Positions 33,065 through 44,465 of a stretch of 64,000 bases of DNA are shown piece after piece. The position numbers and the translations under genes were made by a program. The DNA is taken from contig OZ024848.1 in NCBI GenBank assembly GCA_964017145.1, positions 3,298,501 through 3,362,500 on the forward strand, in the 5' to 3' direction. The notes beneath the pieces are model-generated. The model saw only the letters and a program-made list of their open reading frames with translations. It did not search any database and was not told the origin of the DNA. This DNA comes from Agrocybe praecox. Its lineage: Eukaryota; Basidiomycota; Agaricomycetes; Agaricales; Agrocybaceae. The number at the start of each line of letters is the position of its first letter. The stretch's first letter is position 1.

Positions 33065-33599
33065 ATAACGCTTGGCATCACTCCAGAGTTATTTAGGCTT
33101 TTCTGGTCGAAAATACTGCTCCTAAATGAATTCTCTCCAAACTAACGTTCAAATTATGTAAATATATCGCTAGTGTTTATTCAGGTCCATCGGAAAGTCT
33201 CTTTTGGCACCGTTATACGTTAATATAGTATATACTCTTGTTCTCGACCGTTTCTCCAATAAATATGATTTAATTCGAAATTTGGTTTATCTTATCTTAT
33301 ATTATCTCGATCACAGATAATTACCACGTGAGATATTCGGTTACGTGTCGGACCGGGACTTTCTCTTTGTTGCCCTTGCTTGTCGTCTCAGTATCTAACG
33401 AACGAAGACCGTCAACACTTGGTCAACACGAACAGTTTGGAGTATTTCATTCATCAAATTTTTACCCGAATCCTCCAATAAGGACAAAGCTCTTGTCCTA
33501 ACAACTGCATCTAATGTTTTCTGAAACGTCTCTGGTGTTCTCCAGTTTGTTCCCAGTAGTACTTATACCATTGTTATCGACGCAGATATACTGATCTCT
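33065..33599. other. 3' flank of ice-binding copy 3
   Basis: AT-rich; no gene or repeat supported. Confidence 0.4.
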
Positions 33600-34300
33600 G
33601 AAGAAACACCCTCATTCAGCTTGTTTTGAATTATGTAGTAGCTTGCTCCGTATGCGCCGAATATTTCGTCCTTTTCTGCTTTTATAAACATAGATACCTT
33701 GGGGGTATGGGTATGTCCAATCATCAACCTCCTGTGATTCACTCCCAACGCCTTTCCAGAGCTTTACATAAGTATTCACAGCATGAAGTAGCACATCTCT
33801 ATGCTGATTGAGGGAAATAGTAGTCGGTATTGAAGTCGTCTCGCAGGGGTGTAGCAGTTTCTCGCTTCTGCCTGCGCGAGGTAAGAAGCACAGGATATAG
33901 CTCGGCAGTATGCGATCCTCTTATGATGTGGTACCCGGTACTTTGAGGACTGTTAGTCGTCTATATCACATTTGCGGCGCATTCTAAATTCAAAGCTACA
34001 TACCTGCCCTCTCCCTCCTTGGGCCAGCATCGCACTCCTGCCAGATTTCAGAATCGCAGCAGCTACTTGTTATTTGGAATGCATTGGTCTTCACCTTCGT
34101 GGTTCGTTTGAGGTCTGTGCTCGGGCCCACTGTAACAGAATTTCAGCATCTATATGACCGTAAGATCAGAACGTAGGTTTATTATTATAATGAGGTCGTG
34201 GGATAGCTGGATGTACTCCAGAGTTTTTTAAAAGCTCGAGACAATGCAGAATGGCGTTTGAGTGTAGACGACAGCCAAATGACAGCCTCAAGTCGAGTCA
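33600..34300 (-). pseudogene. NACHT-protein C-terminal relic
   Basis: On the reverse strand, GCRLHSNAILHCLELL (near 34270) matches the NACHT gene's GGRLHSNAILQCLAFL. FLPRAGRSEKLLHPCET (near 33870) matches FFPRAGRCENLLHLCET. QHRDVLLHAVNTYVKLWKGV (near 33790) and ESQEVDDWTYPYP match QHRDALLRAMDAYVKRW and ESLDIDEWAYPY. The pieces lie in different frames, and the NTPase part is missing. The right end stops about 45 bp short of the foldback element at 34347. Confidence 0.75.
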
Positions 34301-34346
34301 AAGTCGAGTATGTATAAATCGAGCGTGACACGTGACTCGGCGGCAC

Positions 34347-36535
34347 TATGGCGGTCATTTAGAGGAAGTATTCCCGCGCACCGCTCATTGAGATTTTAAC
34401 CCTTTCCGCGCAATGTTAGGGTCAAAATAGGTCAAAATATGGTTAAGTCCAAATTTTCCCTGAACGTGTGCGCGGACAGGAAAGTTGCGCGATTTACCCA
34501 AAATCGCGCGACTTTTTTGCCGCGCGCAATTCTTTTAATTTATGTGGAGTCATGTGGGCGGGTATTCGGATCATCGCGCAATTATTTTGAGAATTGCCCG
34601 CAACACTTTGTTTTGAGCGCGCACTTTTTCTTGCGCGCAATTGATGTGTGCCTGCGTGTGCCGGTCTGCCGAAGGTTGAGTCACCGTCTGGCACTCCGGC
34701 ACTTCCAAGGCACTCCGTAGCGTCAGATGTTTTATTCTCCCTTACGAATGAATTGGAATATTCATTATATTCTTAGTGTTATGTCTCATAAATTATAACC
34801 CGCAATTATCTTACTGATACGAATGGTCTGCTACATATTTAAAAGCAATCATTTCCTATAGAACTATTTGCATTAAAACATACAATTAAGTGTCCAAGTA
34901 AAAAAGGTAAAAAAAAAGTGATAAGTAGCTACAGGTAAAGACTGCCACAGGAAAGTCAGATGGTCTTCATAACATAATATGTATTTGAATTGTAAACGAA
35001 GTCTGATATATGGCTCTGTTGAAAGCCATTATGCAGCCGGATGATCCGACCTTCGGCAAACCGGCACACGCAAGCACACATTAATTGCGCGGCAGAAAAA
35101 GTGCGCGCTCACACAAAAGTGTTGCGCGCAATTCTCAAAATAATTGCGCGTGCTGGTCCAAATACCCGCTCACATGACTCCACTTAAATTAAAATAATTG
35201 CGCGCGGAAAAAAAGTCGCGCGTATGGCGGTCATTTAGGGTAAAAATTCCCCGCGCGCTTTTTACCTTTTCCGCGCAATTTTAGGCCATTTATAAGTCTT
35301 ATATTGTCTAAGTCAAAATATTTTCTCTTATGTGCGCAGGGGAAAAAATGCGCGGATTTTTTTGGTGGGCGCGCAATTATTTTTTCTTCCGCGCACCTTT
35401 ATTTTTGGCACAAGTGATCCTGCGCGCACATTTCAAACTCCGCGCGCACAAATCTCTTTCACCCGCGCGCGCAATATTATCATCTTCCAGCTGCGCGCAA
35501 TAATTACCAGCGCGCAATTTTGACCTCGCATGTCAGCGGCACGTGCACATACAGGAGTTTGTATGCGAATTGTTCAACAGACAAACATTGGCAAAGATCC
35601 AACCATTAGACCTAAAGTACTGACTCCCTATAGTGAAACGGAACGAGTGTATTCATTGACATATGTGTTATTTCCATAGTCCAGAAGTAATAATTAGAGT
35701 AGTTAGAAGGCAATTATGTAGTTATATGGATGAATAAAGTAATTATTGGTCACTGACGGACCCAACTATCGACTAGATTCACTATACGAATAATATAGGT
35801 GACTGATTCGAAACGGAAAGCAAAGCAAAACGAGAGTAACGAGCGCAGGAAAATGACCAAAAAATAAGGGGACAAGTACAGATAAGAAGAGCCGGCTTAC
35901 GCCTAAGGGTTAAAACGAGGGGGAGGTGCACTGACAAAACCACGATGAGGAGGTACCCGATTGATGACTGAGGCGGATCCATTAGAGGGACCAGCGACGG
36001 AAGATGCATCAACCTCGGGTAAATCAGGTACGAGAGGGTTAGTCCTGTCGAGTCGCGATCGATGCATAGTGCTCATTTCACCACGCGTCCAAGTCCTCTG
36101 TGTCTATATGAATGATGCCCATCGAACTCAATGGCGTCCCAGCCTGAGTGGTTGGACTATTCTAGTCGTAGTGTTGATAGAAATAAAATTATTGACGCAC
36201 ATCTAGGTATTTGCGCGTGCTGACATGAGAGGTCAAAATTGCGCGCCAACCAAAAAAATCCGCGCATTTTTTCCCCTGCGCACATAAGAGAAAATATTTT
36301 GACTTAGACAATATAAGGCTTATAAATGGCCTAAAATTGCGCGGAAAAGGTAAAAAGCGCGCGGGGAATTTTTACCCTAAATGACCGCTATACGCGCGAT
36401 TTACCCAAAATCGCGCAACTTTCCTGTCCGCGCACACGTTCAGGGAAAATTTGGAGTTAACCATATTTAGACCTAATTTGACCCTAAATTTCAATGAGCG
36501 GTGCGCGGGAATACTTCCCCTAAATGACCGCCATA
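34347..36535. mobile_element. Foldback DNA element A (outer), interrupted by element B
   Basis: Left terminus TATGGCGGTCATTTAG, right terminus its exact inverse (ends CTAAATGACCGCCATA at 36535), flanked by the 7-bp direct repeat GCGGCAC (34340-34346 and 36536-36542). The left arm (34347 to about 34680) is an inverted copy of the right arm, which is split into 35044-35222 and 36393-36535 by element B. Without B and its target duplicate the element is about 1.0 kb. The arms are packed with GCGCGCAATT-type words. No transposase frame is present. Superfamily not assigned: the 6-7 bp target duplicates do not fit one class cleanly. Confidence 0.82.
35223..36392. mobile_element. Foldback DNA element B nested in element A
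   Basis: 1,170 bp starting TATGGCGGTCATTTAGGG and ending in the inverse with one mismatch (CCCTAAATGACCGCTATA). It is flanked by CGCGCG on both sides (35217-35222, 36393-36398), a duplicated site inside A's right arm. Terminal arms of about 156 bp (35223-35378 and 36237-36392) pair almost perfectly. Inner arms (35512-35548 with 36210-36246) pair again, the left arm carrying about 130 bp extra with many CGCGCG words. The centre (35.55-36.2 kb) is unique sequence without a transposase. A and B share termini but differ inside, so they are two subfamilies. Confidence 0.82.
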
Positions 36536-36542
36536 GCGGCAC

Positions 36543-36836
36543 ATCTTACTTAATCACCGCTACAAGTGACAGGTAGTTGCCTCCTATGTAACTGCACTCT
36601 TTATAACTTATTTCCATAGTCTAATGTAACTATTGACCGTTGAGATTGAGAAACAAGCAACAATAGGCTACCCGTAGTTCTTCACAGTTCGATGTTCAAC
36701 GTTCATCTAGTTCAACGTTCATCAAGTCCAACGTGAATTTTCCGAAATACTGGAATAGGTATAGTATACAATACACAATAGGAACGACAGTACGAATATG
36801 ATTTATTTATGCATTGATGGCGTAAGCTATGTATAT
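36543..36836. other. Spacer with short GTTCAACGTTCATC repeats
   Basis: TTCAACGTTCATC occurs twice near 36692-36720 with a third degenerate copy. Otherwise nothing. Confidence 0.45.
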
Positions 36837-38068
36837 CTAGAGAGGCACGAGCGTAGTCTGATAAATAAAAATATTGAGCCATCGTTCCCGGAGTCAGCAG
36901 TAAATTGATGTATGCTCACCACTTGCAATGCGACATTCGTCTGTGCGAATAGCCTTCCATTAACCGACGATCCCGTATTGGCCGTAATCGCACTTTTACC
37001 GAGAATGACACCTTCATGGTGAGATCCTGAACCCAAGATTGCACCAGCGGATACGGCCCAAATGATGTTCTCGGTGAGAACTCCACCCACAACAATGACC
37101 TGTACAGCGCTGCTGAGTGTGTACGTCTGCTCAACTTGAAAGATGAAAACTGCACAGAGAAAATTTGTGGCCACGGTAAGCTGTGGTTTGGCTGTGGTAT
37201 AATTAATCTAAGCCGACTCACCATCAGTAGGGTTTCCTACGATCGTGAACGAAGTTGCTGCAAGTACTGGGCCCGTCCACTTATAAAGTCCTGCAGTGAG
37301 GGTCAGTCCGCCAATCAATCCTAAAAATGATCGTCTTGTCAGAAACCCTCTCTCTTCGATATAATACCAGGGCTAAAAACAAACCTGCGCCGAGGTTCAA
37401 GAAGTTTGGGTTCAAGCGTCCGTTCGCGTCGTTGAATGCGGCCTGCATATCGCCAATTGCAGTCTGGAGGGTGGATGGTGTAGGCGTCTTAAAATCTGCA
37501 GCCAAAACTTGTCCAACTACCTGCGGAGACACCGCAAATGTTCCTGAAGTATCGAGCGTCAGATTAAATCCAGTGATGGATGCCGATGAGAGAGGGCTGA
37601 TGCCAATGTTGCCCGCTATGAAATAATAGAGTAAAAATCAGTTGCTCATGTCATATATAGCTTCATATCTGCGCACTTATGGTGGACTCAGCTACGCTCG
37701 AAATTCCCGATTGAGCCAAGATGGAAAATTGCCCTGCAGTACCAAGATTAACAGGAGCAATAATAGTTGGGATTGAAGTTGGGATTGTGGTCGGTATAGA
37801 GGTAGGCAGAATAGTCGGTATTGTAATACTCGGTATGGTAATAGTAGGTATCCCAATCGGACCAACGATAGGAGTTAAAATTCCACCTAAGACCGGAATA
37901 TCGCCTATGATTGGCGGAATCAGGCCTCCTAGGATCGGAAGCAGTGCAGCATGCACATACGTCTGTTAAAAAGGAGCATATAAATATCAGTACGAAAGGA
38001 TACATGTTTGTTGCACAACGAAGGCGTACAGTGAGACAAAGGTAGAGTGTGGCGGCCTTGAAGAGCAT
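36837..38068 (-). CDS. Ice-binding protein with short Pro/Thr linker (copy 4)
   Basis: Same six-exon plan: first exon MLFKAATLYLCLT, last exon TTLVPL (36857-36837). About 301 residues. Signal peptide through TYVHA. A roughly 30-residue linker, IPTITIPSITIPTILPTSIP and on to TTIPTSIPTII, has the same PT chemistry as copy 3 but one-fifth the length. The DUF3494 core contains APVNLGTAGQFSILAQSGIS, SPQVVGQVLAADFKTPTPST, IGDMQAAFNDANGRLNPNFL, VFIFQVEQTYTLSSAVQVIV and GSGSHHEGVILGKSAITANT. These match copy 3 more closely than copies 1-2. Changes from the others include LSGGAL to VVGGVL and a final LVPL. Confidence 0.92.
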
Positions 38069-38140
38069 TGGAATGGTTCTAGATTTTGAATAAAAGCTTG
38101 TGAGGCTGTAAGTTTTCTCTGAATCAGTCTTCGTATACCA

Positions 38141-38149
38141 CTTTTTATA
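38141..38149 (-). promoter_or_regulatory. TATA box of ice-binding copy 4
   Basis: TATAAAAAG on the minus strand, about 81 bp before the ATG. Confidence 0.6.
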
Positions 38150-38673
38150 CTTTGCGGAAGGCGACGTCATGAACAGAGCAAAGGATGTCTATCTACATTT
38201 GGACAGCAATAAACCAAACAAAGCACATCAGAAATACATAGGACCGCGGAGAAGAACCTTCGAACTCTGATACTCCACCTCAACAACGTGCATCAATTTT
38301 GACAGAGACTTCGTTACTTTTGGAAAGAAACTCCACTTTGATGTACGTATGTCGGGAAGATATAAAATAGATAATTTGGCGGGAAACGGCGACGACTGTG
38401 TTGTTTCGACTTTTGTTTGAGACCAATGAATGCGGTTCGTTGACCCGCAGAGGTTTCTGCTATGCATTGTAGTGCTAGGCGATGGTCAGAGTGAGTCGTA
38501 TTTTTGAAATGTCATTCCTTTCGAGTAGACGACGTATGTGTGAAGTATGTTACAAGACCGATATAGATACGCTGTCAGAATAAGTCCGTTCTAACCACCA
38601 ATCAACCTTATACGAGACGAACGACTTGGGTAATCTACACCTCCCAGTGCAGTGGACGTGCCCAATCCTCGCG

Positions 38674-38732
38674 CAGCGGTGGAAATGCGGCAAAAAAAAA
38701 GTGTTGTAGCTTGTACTATCTATTCTTGGAGA
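38674..38732 (-). promoter_or_regulatory. Conserved upstream element of ice-binding copy 4
   Basis: CAGCGGTGGAAATGCGG about 605 bp before the ATG, preceded by CAATCCTCG as in copies 1 and 2 and followed by a short poly-A run not present in the others. Confidence 0.5.
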
Positions 38733-39829
38733 CCGGTCTACCTGTTCCATAATTATCGGAGAAATTTGTATAGCCTTGAATGCCTGTCTGACCTTCTGTC
38801 GTATTTCCCCGTATGTATAGTGGAGAAACTTCAGGTGAAGCTTGAAGCTATGCCTTAATGGCTTCCTGGCAATTACTTATAAGAATGTTGTAGTCGTTGG
38901 TCGTAGCCGTTTGTTCTGGCACTCTAAAAATAATACATGTTCATGACGGGGTAGTACCCATGACGCAACGATTGCTAATTAACCTGAGAAAAATCTTGTG
39001 TGATACTCTGTACAGTCATACAGTTATTGGGGATGGACTAAGCGAATATGACATTCATACACTCGTCTACGTCGCCCACATCTGCTTCCCGGAGATTTAT
39101 AAACATGAGGACAGTTAATAGAAGTCACCTTCTTGTTCGACAGTAGTACGAGAATAAGATCAAACCGAGATGAGGAAAACATCAGTCACGAGCCTCCGCG
39201 GAACGATACACTAATAGAATCAGTACTGGGGTACAGACCCCAAGAATGTCGCTTATAACGATTTTGGATAATATTTCCCCTTCAATTTCATCTCCAAGAT
39301 GTGGGAGACATTATTCCCATGCCCGTGTGAGATGTGAGATGTCCGTGCATGCATACACAAGAAGGTGTATTAATTATTCCAGAAGTCGCCATTCCAGACT
39401 GATGACAGTCGGAATTTGAATTTTCACGTTAGAGTCGGTCGACTCATTCCAATTCAATGTTCATGTTAATTCTTCCAATTACCAATCCCATATTTCCTTC
39501 CAAGAGATACGCTTGAGCATCTGCTGTCTATGATACCTCTTACGCGCTGCCATAAATCGAGAATTCCTGTTCACCTGGTGTTAACCTCTGGTACTGCCTT
39601 GCCCGTTCCTCGAGCGACGATGAAGTCTATCTTTGCATCGGGGGCATATTGTACAAACATACATGGATAAACCCATCGACAATGATCACGCTCATTAGAG
39701 CCTTCGCATAAAACACAGGTACCTTTGGATGGGTGGATGGATCATGGACGGATGGATGTTCTCAGCCGATTGGCCTCGAAGATTCATAGTGTCGATGGCG
39801 GGACATTCACAATGTCGGGTGAAATAATG
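38733..39829. other. Spacer between the ice-binding cluster and the tandem array
   Basis: No supported gene. Similarity to the array begins near 39830. Confidence 0.4.
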
Positions 39830-41623
39830 AGGTCCGGGGTGACCTGAAAGCTTCAAGATCAAGCTCACGCATGCATACATGCATAATCCGTACCTGAACT
39901 TCTCAATTACAGCGCGATAGTCGAGGACCTTCGAGTCCGTCTCACACATATTCACATATAAAACCTCAAGAAAACTTCCCCAGACTGCCCTACACAACCG
40001 ACGTCCGGCCTCACATGCACTTTGGCACTAGTAATCTAGCTCGCTCTGAGCTCCTCCCGCACATAATTTTACTGGACCTGGCAACTTGATACCCCACGTA
40101 CGTACCTCGTATTTCTCGTTGACCCGCGTTATTTGATAGTCTTGTTTTGCCGCTGCATCGGTGGTCTCAAACTCAAGTTGGGAATGGGGGGACAACTCCG
40201 GTCGTCGAACGCTCTAAATACATAATAGAGAGGGCTCGGCGTACGAGGTTTTCGTTGCGTGTTCAAAAAATCATCGATCCTCCTCGCCATCATGCGTCGA
40301 GGAATTGATAAAGACCTGACCGTTACCCTCAAGTCCCACTTGTCCATTGAATATATGAATTCCAGAATTAAGTCCAATGAAAGCAAGCCCTTCAAGCAGA
40401 TCGACCGTAACTGACAATTTTAACTAACCGAAACTAATTGGAAAAAGCTCGAGTCGTCGGCAGGAAGAACACAGTACTTTCACCTCGAACGAACGAGAAC
40501 TGCGTCAACGTCAACATCAGCGTCAATGCTATGCTATGCCCGGACATCATGCTACGATCAAATATATATATATAAGTAAGCAAATCCTGTCCTAAGTACG
40601 TGCTGCGAGAAGTAAGTAGGCTCAATGTCCATATATGTAAGTACATAAATATTCTTGCTCGAGTTTGTTTTATTTTCGAGAGGGTTGCTTTCGGCGGTGA
40701 CAAAAACGAAAAAAAAAAAAAAAAAAAAAAAAAACCCAAGCCAATAAATCAATCAACGACATATTGCATGTGCATAAACGTATGTACAGAGCTAGTACTT
40801 ACATTCATACGTACGTACATGACATAGAGCTTGGGGTGGATAAGCAGATATATATATAGCCAGTAATCATAATCATATACGAATACTACTACCAGCCACT
40901 CCAAGCCCAATCCCAGGGCGTCGAGATGAACTGACTGACTAACAAATGTTAACGAATGATTGATTGAATTTTAGAAGGGTGGTTTGGGCGAAAAGACCGC
41001 ATATATGCGGTAGTGTGTCCTAAAAACGGATCGATGTCGATTCCTGATCGTTAGAATGGGTTTGGGTTTGTAGGTCGTAGACAACAACAGGAGTAGCAAG
41101 AACAGCACGAAGCAGCATGGAATGCATGCACCCCCTGCGTGGGTGCGCTCTCACTGCTCAGTAGGACTGGACTGTGCGCTACTGTCATGCATACATATGC
41201 AGAGGGGCCCATGGTGGTGTGGGATACACCGGTGAGGTCGTGAATAGATGCGTCAAGCTAAAAGGCACGCGCGTGTGGGCAGTGGGGTGTCGTCGAGACT
41301 CGAGACCGTGGGGGTGTAGCGTAAGTAGGTCGTGGTAGTAATGGTAATGACGGATTGGATGACGGGGTGACGCTGCGGGTGTGGGTGCTGGTGCTGGTGG
41401 TGATGGTGAGAAGCCCATCGATCCAACCACTCGACTCGCCTCGAACCCTTCATTCAAGAATAATCCAAGGAGGAGCGTGGAGGAGAGGACGTAGGATGAG
41501 ACGTGGTAGTACAAAGACAGTATGTGTCTAGGTGTGCGTGTGCGTGTATGTGCATAGGTTTTGTTTAAGAGGAAAGAAGAAAGTGAAAGAAGAGAACGAG
41601 AAAAAGCAAGCATAGATACGCTG

Positions 41624-42631
41624 CTACTTGGACTGGGAATGCTGCTGCTGTGACTGTTGCGACTGGGAATGGGATGGTAAGTGGGACTGGTGCTGGGACG
41701 GGGAGTGGGACGGGGACGACTGCTGAGCATGGTGAGAAGGAGAGGGAGAGTGCGACGATGACGACGCGATGACGGCAGGTACAGGCACGGAAATGAGTGC
41801 ACTGCCGCTTCTGATAGGTTTTGGAACGACGATCACGAATTTTTCGTCGAAGGGCACCGGGACGGGTATGGGGGTCAGAGATTTATTCTTCTCGGCTAGG
41901 ACGAGGTCGTCTCTGTTGTTGTTAGTTCTGTGCGGCGTAGCGAGAGGAGACGAAGAAGAATCCGAATTCGGATTAGGATGAGAAGGGGCAGAAGGAGAGT
42001 TTGGAGGAGAAACGGCGGCGGAATAAGGAGGCGGTGGGGAGTACGGTGGGGAGTCTTGGGTTTGGGATTCCGCCTGCTTTTGCTTCCCAACGCTGACGCC
42101 AACGCCAACGTCGAGGAGCAGAGAGTCGATCATGTTGAGGAAGGTCGTATCGTAATCTGCGTCTCGTTGATGTTGGTGTTGGCTATCCAGAGACTTGGTA
42201 TCCGCGTCCGCGCCCTTGTCCGCATCCGTACCTGTAAGGAGCTAGAGGTGGAGTTCTGGAGACTGAGGAATCATTAATCAGAGGCGGAGTCTGCACCATC
42301 TGCATTTGCATCATTTGCATCTGACCTTGGGACTGGACCTGCGCCTGCGCCTCTGGGGCAACAACAACAACGGTTGATGGAGCAGGAACGTGCTGAGCGG
42401 CTAATAAAGGCATCGAAGACGTCGGGGTTATTCCAATTCGCGACGACGGAACAGGGATAGGGCCGGTCTCGTAGCGCTCAACCCGCCCACACCCACGTTC
42501 CCATTCCCATTCCTATTCCGTTGGACAGAGCCGAAGTCCTTCCACGCGCGCCTCTGTGCGTCAGCAGCGTTACTAAGGCTAGGTGAAGCACCGCCGATGC
42601 TGATACCAGCCTGAGCATGCGCGAGGAGCAA
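41624..42631 (-). pseudogene. Low-complexity Ser/Pro/Gln-rich coding block, unit 1
   Basis: Reverse-strand frames: LLAHAQAGISIGGASPSLSN and GNVGVGGLSATRP (from 42631), then after a 1-nt loss near 42450 QHVPAPSTVVVVAPEAQAQV and MQMMQMQMVQTPPLINDSSV. A 169-residue open frame (42133-41624) follows, containing IDSLLLDVGVGVSVGKQKQ, PPYSPPPPYSAAVSPPNSPS, IPVPVPFDEKFVIVVPKPIR and a Ser/His/Gln-rich tail. Units 2-3 keep the upstream frame but have a TAG where unit 1 has CAG after VGKQK. Composition resembles an activation-type disordered region; no domain recognised. Confidence 0.45.
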
Positions 42632-44465
42632 CGATTTATTCTTTGCGAGGGAGTGAGTGTGAGTGTGAGTTGAGCGGAGGAGTACGTGTGTTTAAACGTT
42701 TATGTCGGGGTTCTTGAGACTGAAACTGAGGAACGATCCGAGGCCGAATCTGCATCTGCATTTGCATTTGAACCTGGACCTGGATCTGCGCCTGTGCCAC
42801 TGGGAGAACCACAACAGTCTATGGAGATAGAAGAAAGACGTGCTGAGCAGCAGCAGCGGACAAAGGCGTTGACGTTTGCATCCTCCCCCTCTCCCCTTCC
42901 CTCTCCTGCTACTGCCCACGCGCGCCATCCCGATTCGCGACGACGAGAATGGGAATAGCGAAAGGCCTCGTAGCGGTCGACCCGCCCACGCCAACGCACG
43001 TTCCCGTTCCCGTTCCATTGGACAGAGTCAAAGTCCTTCCTCACGCGCCCAGCGTTAGGGCTAGGGTTGCCAAGTCTAGGAGAAGCACCGCCGATGCTGA
43101 TACCAGCCAGAGCCTGAGCGAGGAGCAGCGATTCATTCTTGGCGAGGGGATGACTTGAGCGGAGGAGGAGTGCGTGGGTGCTCGTGCTCGTGCTGCTTCG
43201 TGGGTTGGCGGATTTGTACGATGAGGAGTATGATTGCTGGCCGAGGTTTCATTCAGAAACGTATGGGTTGTGGAGTCACTAGTCACGGATTGTCACAAAC
43301 AACTTTGAACACTGTCGGCGTTCGCCGAATTCAAGGAAATTCAAATTGGTTCATACCAAAGATAAGACGGATGCACAGTGATACTGGCACGTCGCGCAAT
43401 CACACGTCGGGGTGAATGTCCTCGCTGAATCCCTGGTTTCTCCTAGTCAAGGCGACTGTAAAACCAAGTTCGACTTCGATGAGACGCTAACTTACTTCGC
43501 CATCTCGCCTCAATTTCAAACATTTCGTTTTGAATTCTCATGTATCGTTCCCGCAAGGAGTCTCTCGTATCGACCTCACCTCGAGTGACACAATCAGGCT
43601 GTCTACATGCACTGAGCCCCCAAGTATAGCTTTTTGAACGCACTGGTCAACACGCGCGCCCCGGTATAGTTTTGGATATCAGGATCGAGAAACGCATGTA
43701 TCTCCTCCATCTATTCGGGTGTTCTGCGCTTATTTCAAGCTAGTGAGTGCCCTGTGGAAATAATTGACTGTCAGAGCGGCTGGAAACGTTCGTCGATTGT
43801 TCACGACCTTGGGGATCTGGTGCTTCCTCCGTAAAATGTATTGCTTGCGCATTGGTGTGTGTGGGGGGATCTATTTGTTGACTGAGGTAGCTGAAACTCC
43901 TGTACCATTCCTCAAGGTTGAGCTGAAGATCAAACTTAGTCTGTTCATCGAGGCTTCAAGTTCTGGCCGGCCTCGATATGATAGCTCAGTATTGTAGGTT
44001 AAAGATATTAGCAACTACAGTAGAACATAACAATGTATACTAGTGAACTGTTCGGTATTTGAGTTGAGAACTAATCTCATATCAACGTGCTACGGAATAG
44101 ATTTGCTGATGTGTGTTAAGGATACGACGGTGCCGGGCAGTAAGCATATGACGTGGATGCCTAGAAGCTTCCGAGGAGGTCTTACTATTATGGGCCAATA
44201 CCATCACGATATCCAAGTGTATGGCACCAGAAATGACTAAAGATACGAGACTTACTCTCAGCTTCCGCGTTTGTGCTGATAGCACCGGTTGGATGGTCAA
44301 TCTCTTTTGAGACTGGATCGTACCAATGTCACATGGCTAGCTTTCGTCGATGCGCAAAGTGTACCATGACAGACAACCTTATTCAAGCCCTCAGAATAGA
44401 CGCTCGTAATAGTACTTAAAGACAGAGACTACTTGACTTAGGGTATTACAGATCCACGTTCCATT

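Noticed and set aside
34439..34720. 93-codon frame and its antisense in the foldback element
   Set aside because: Lies inside the inverted arm; the paired arm encodes nothing similar, and composition is driven by GCGC words.
40711..40734. Poly-A tract as a retroposon tail
   Set aside because: The flanks on both sides match the other array units, where an A-rich site is also present; it is a local expansion, not an insertion end.
42686..43158. Plus-strand frames across the array's low-complexity blocks
   Set aside because: Peptide conservation between the inverted copy and the array lies on the other strand.
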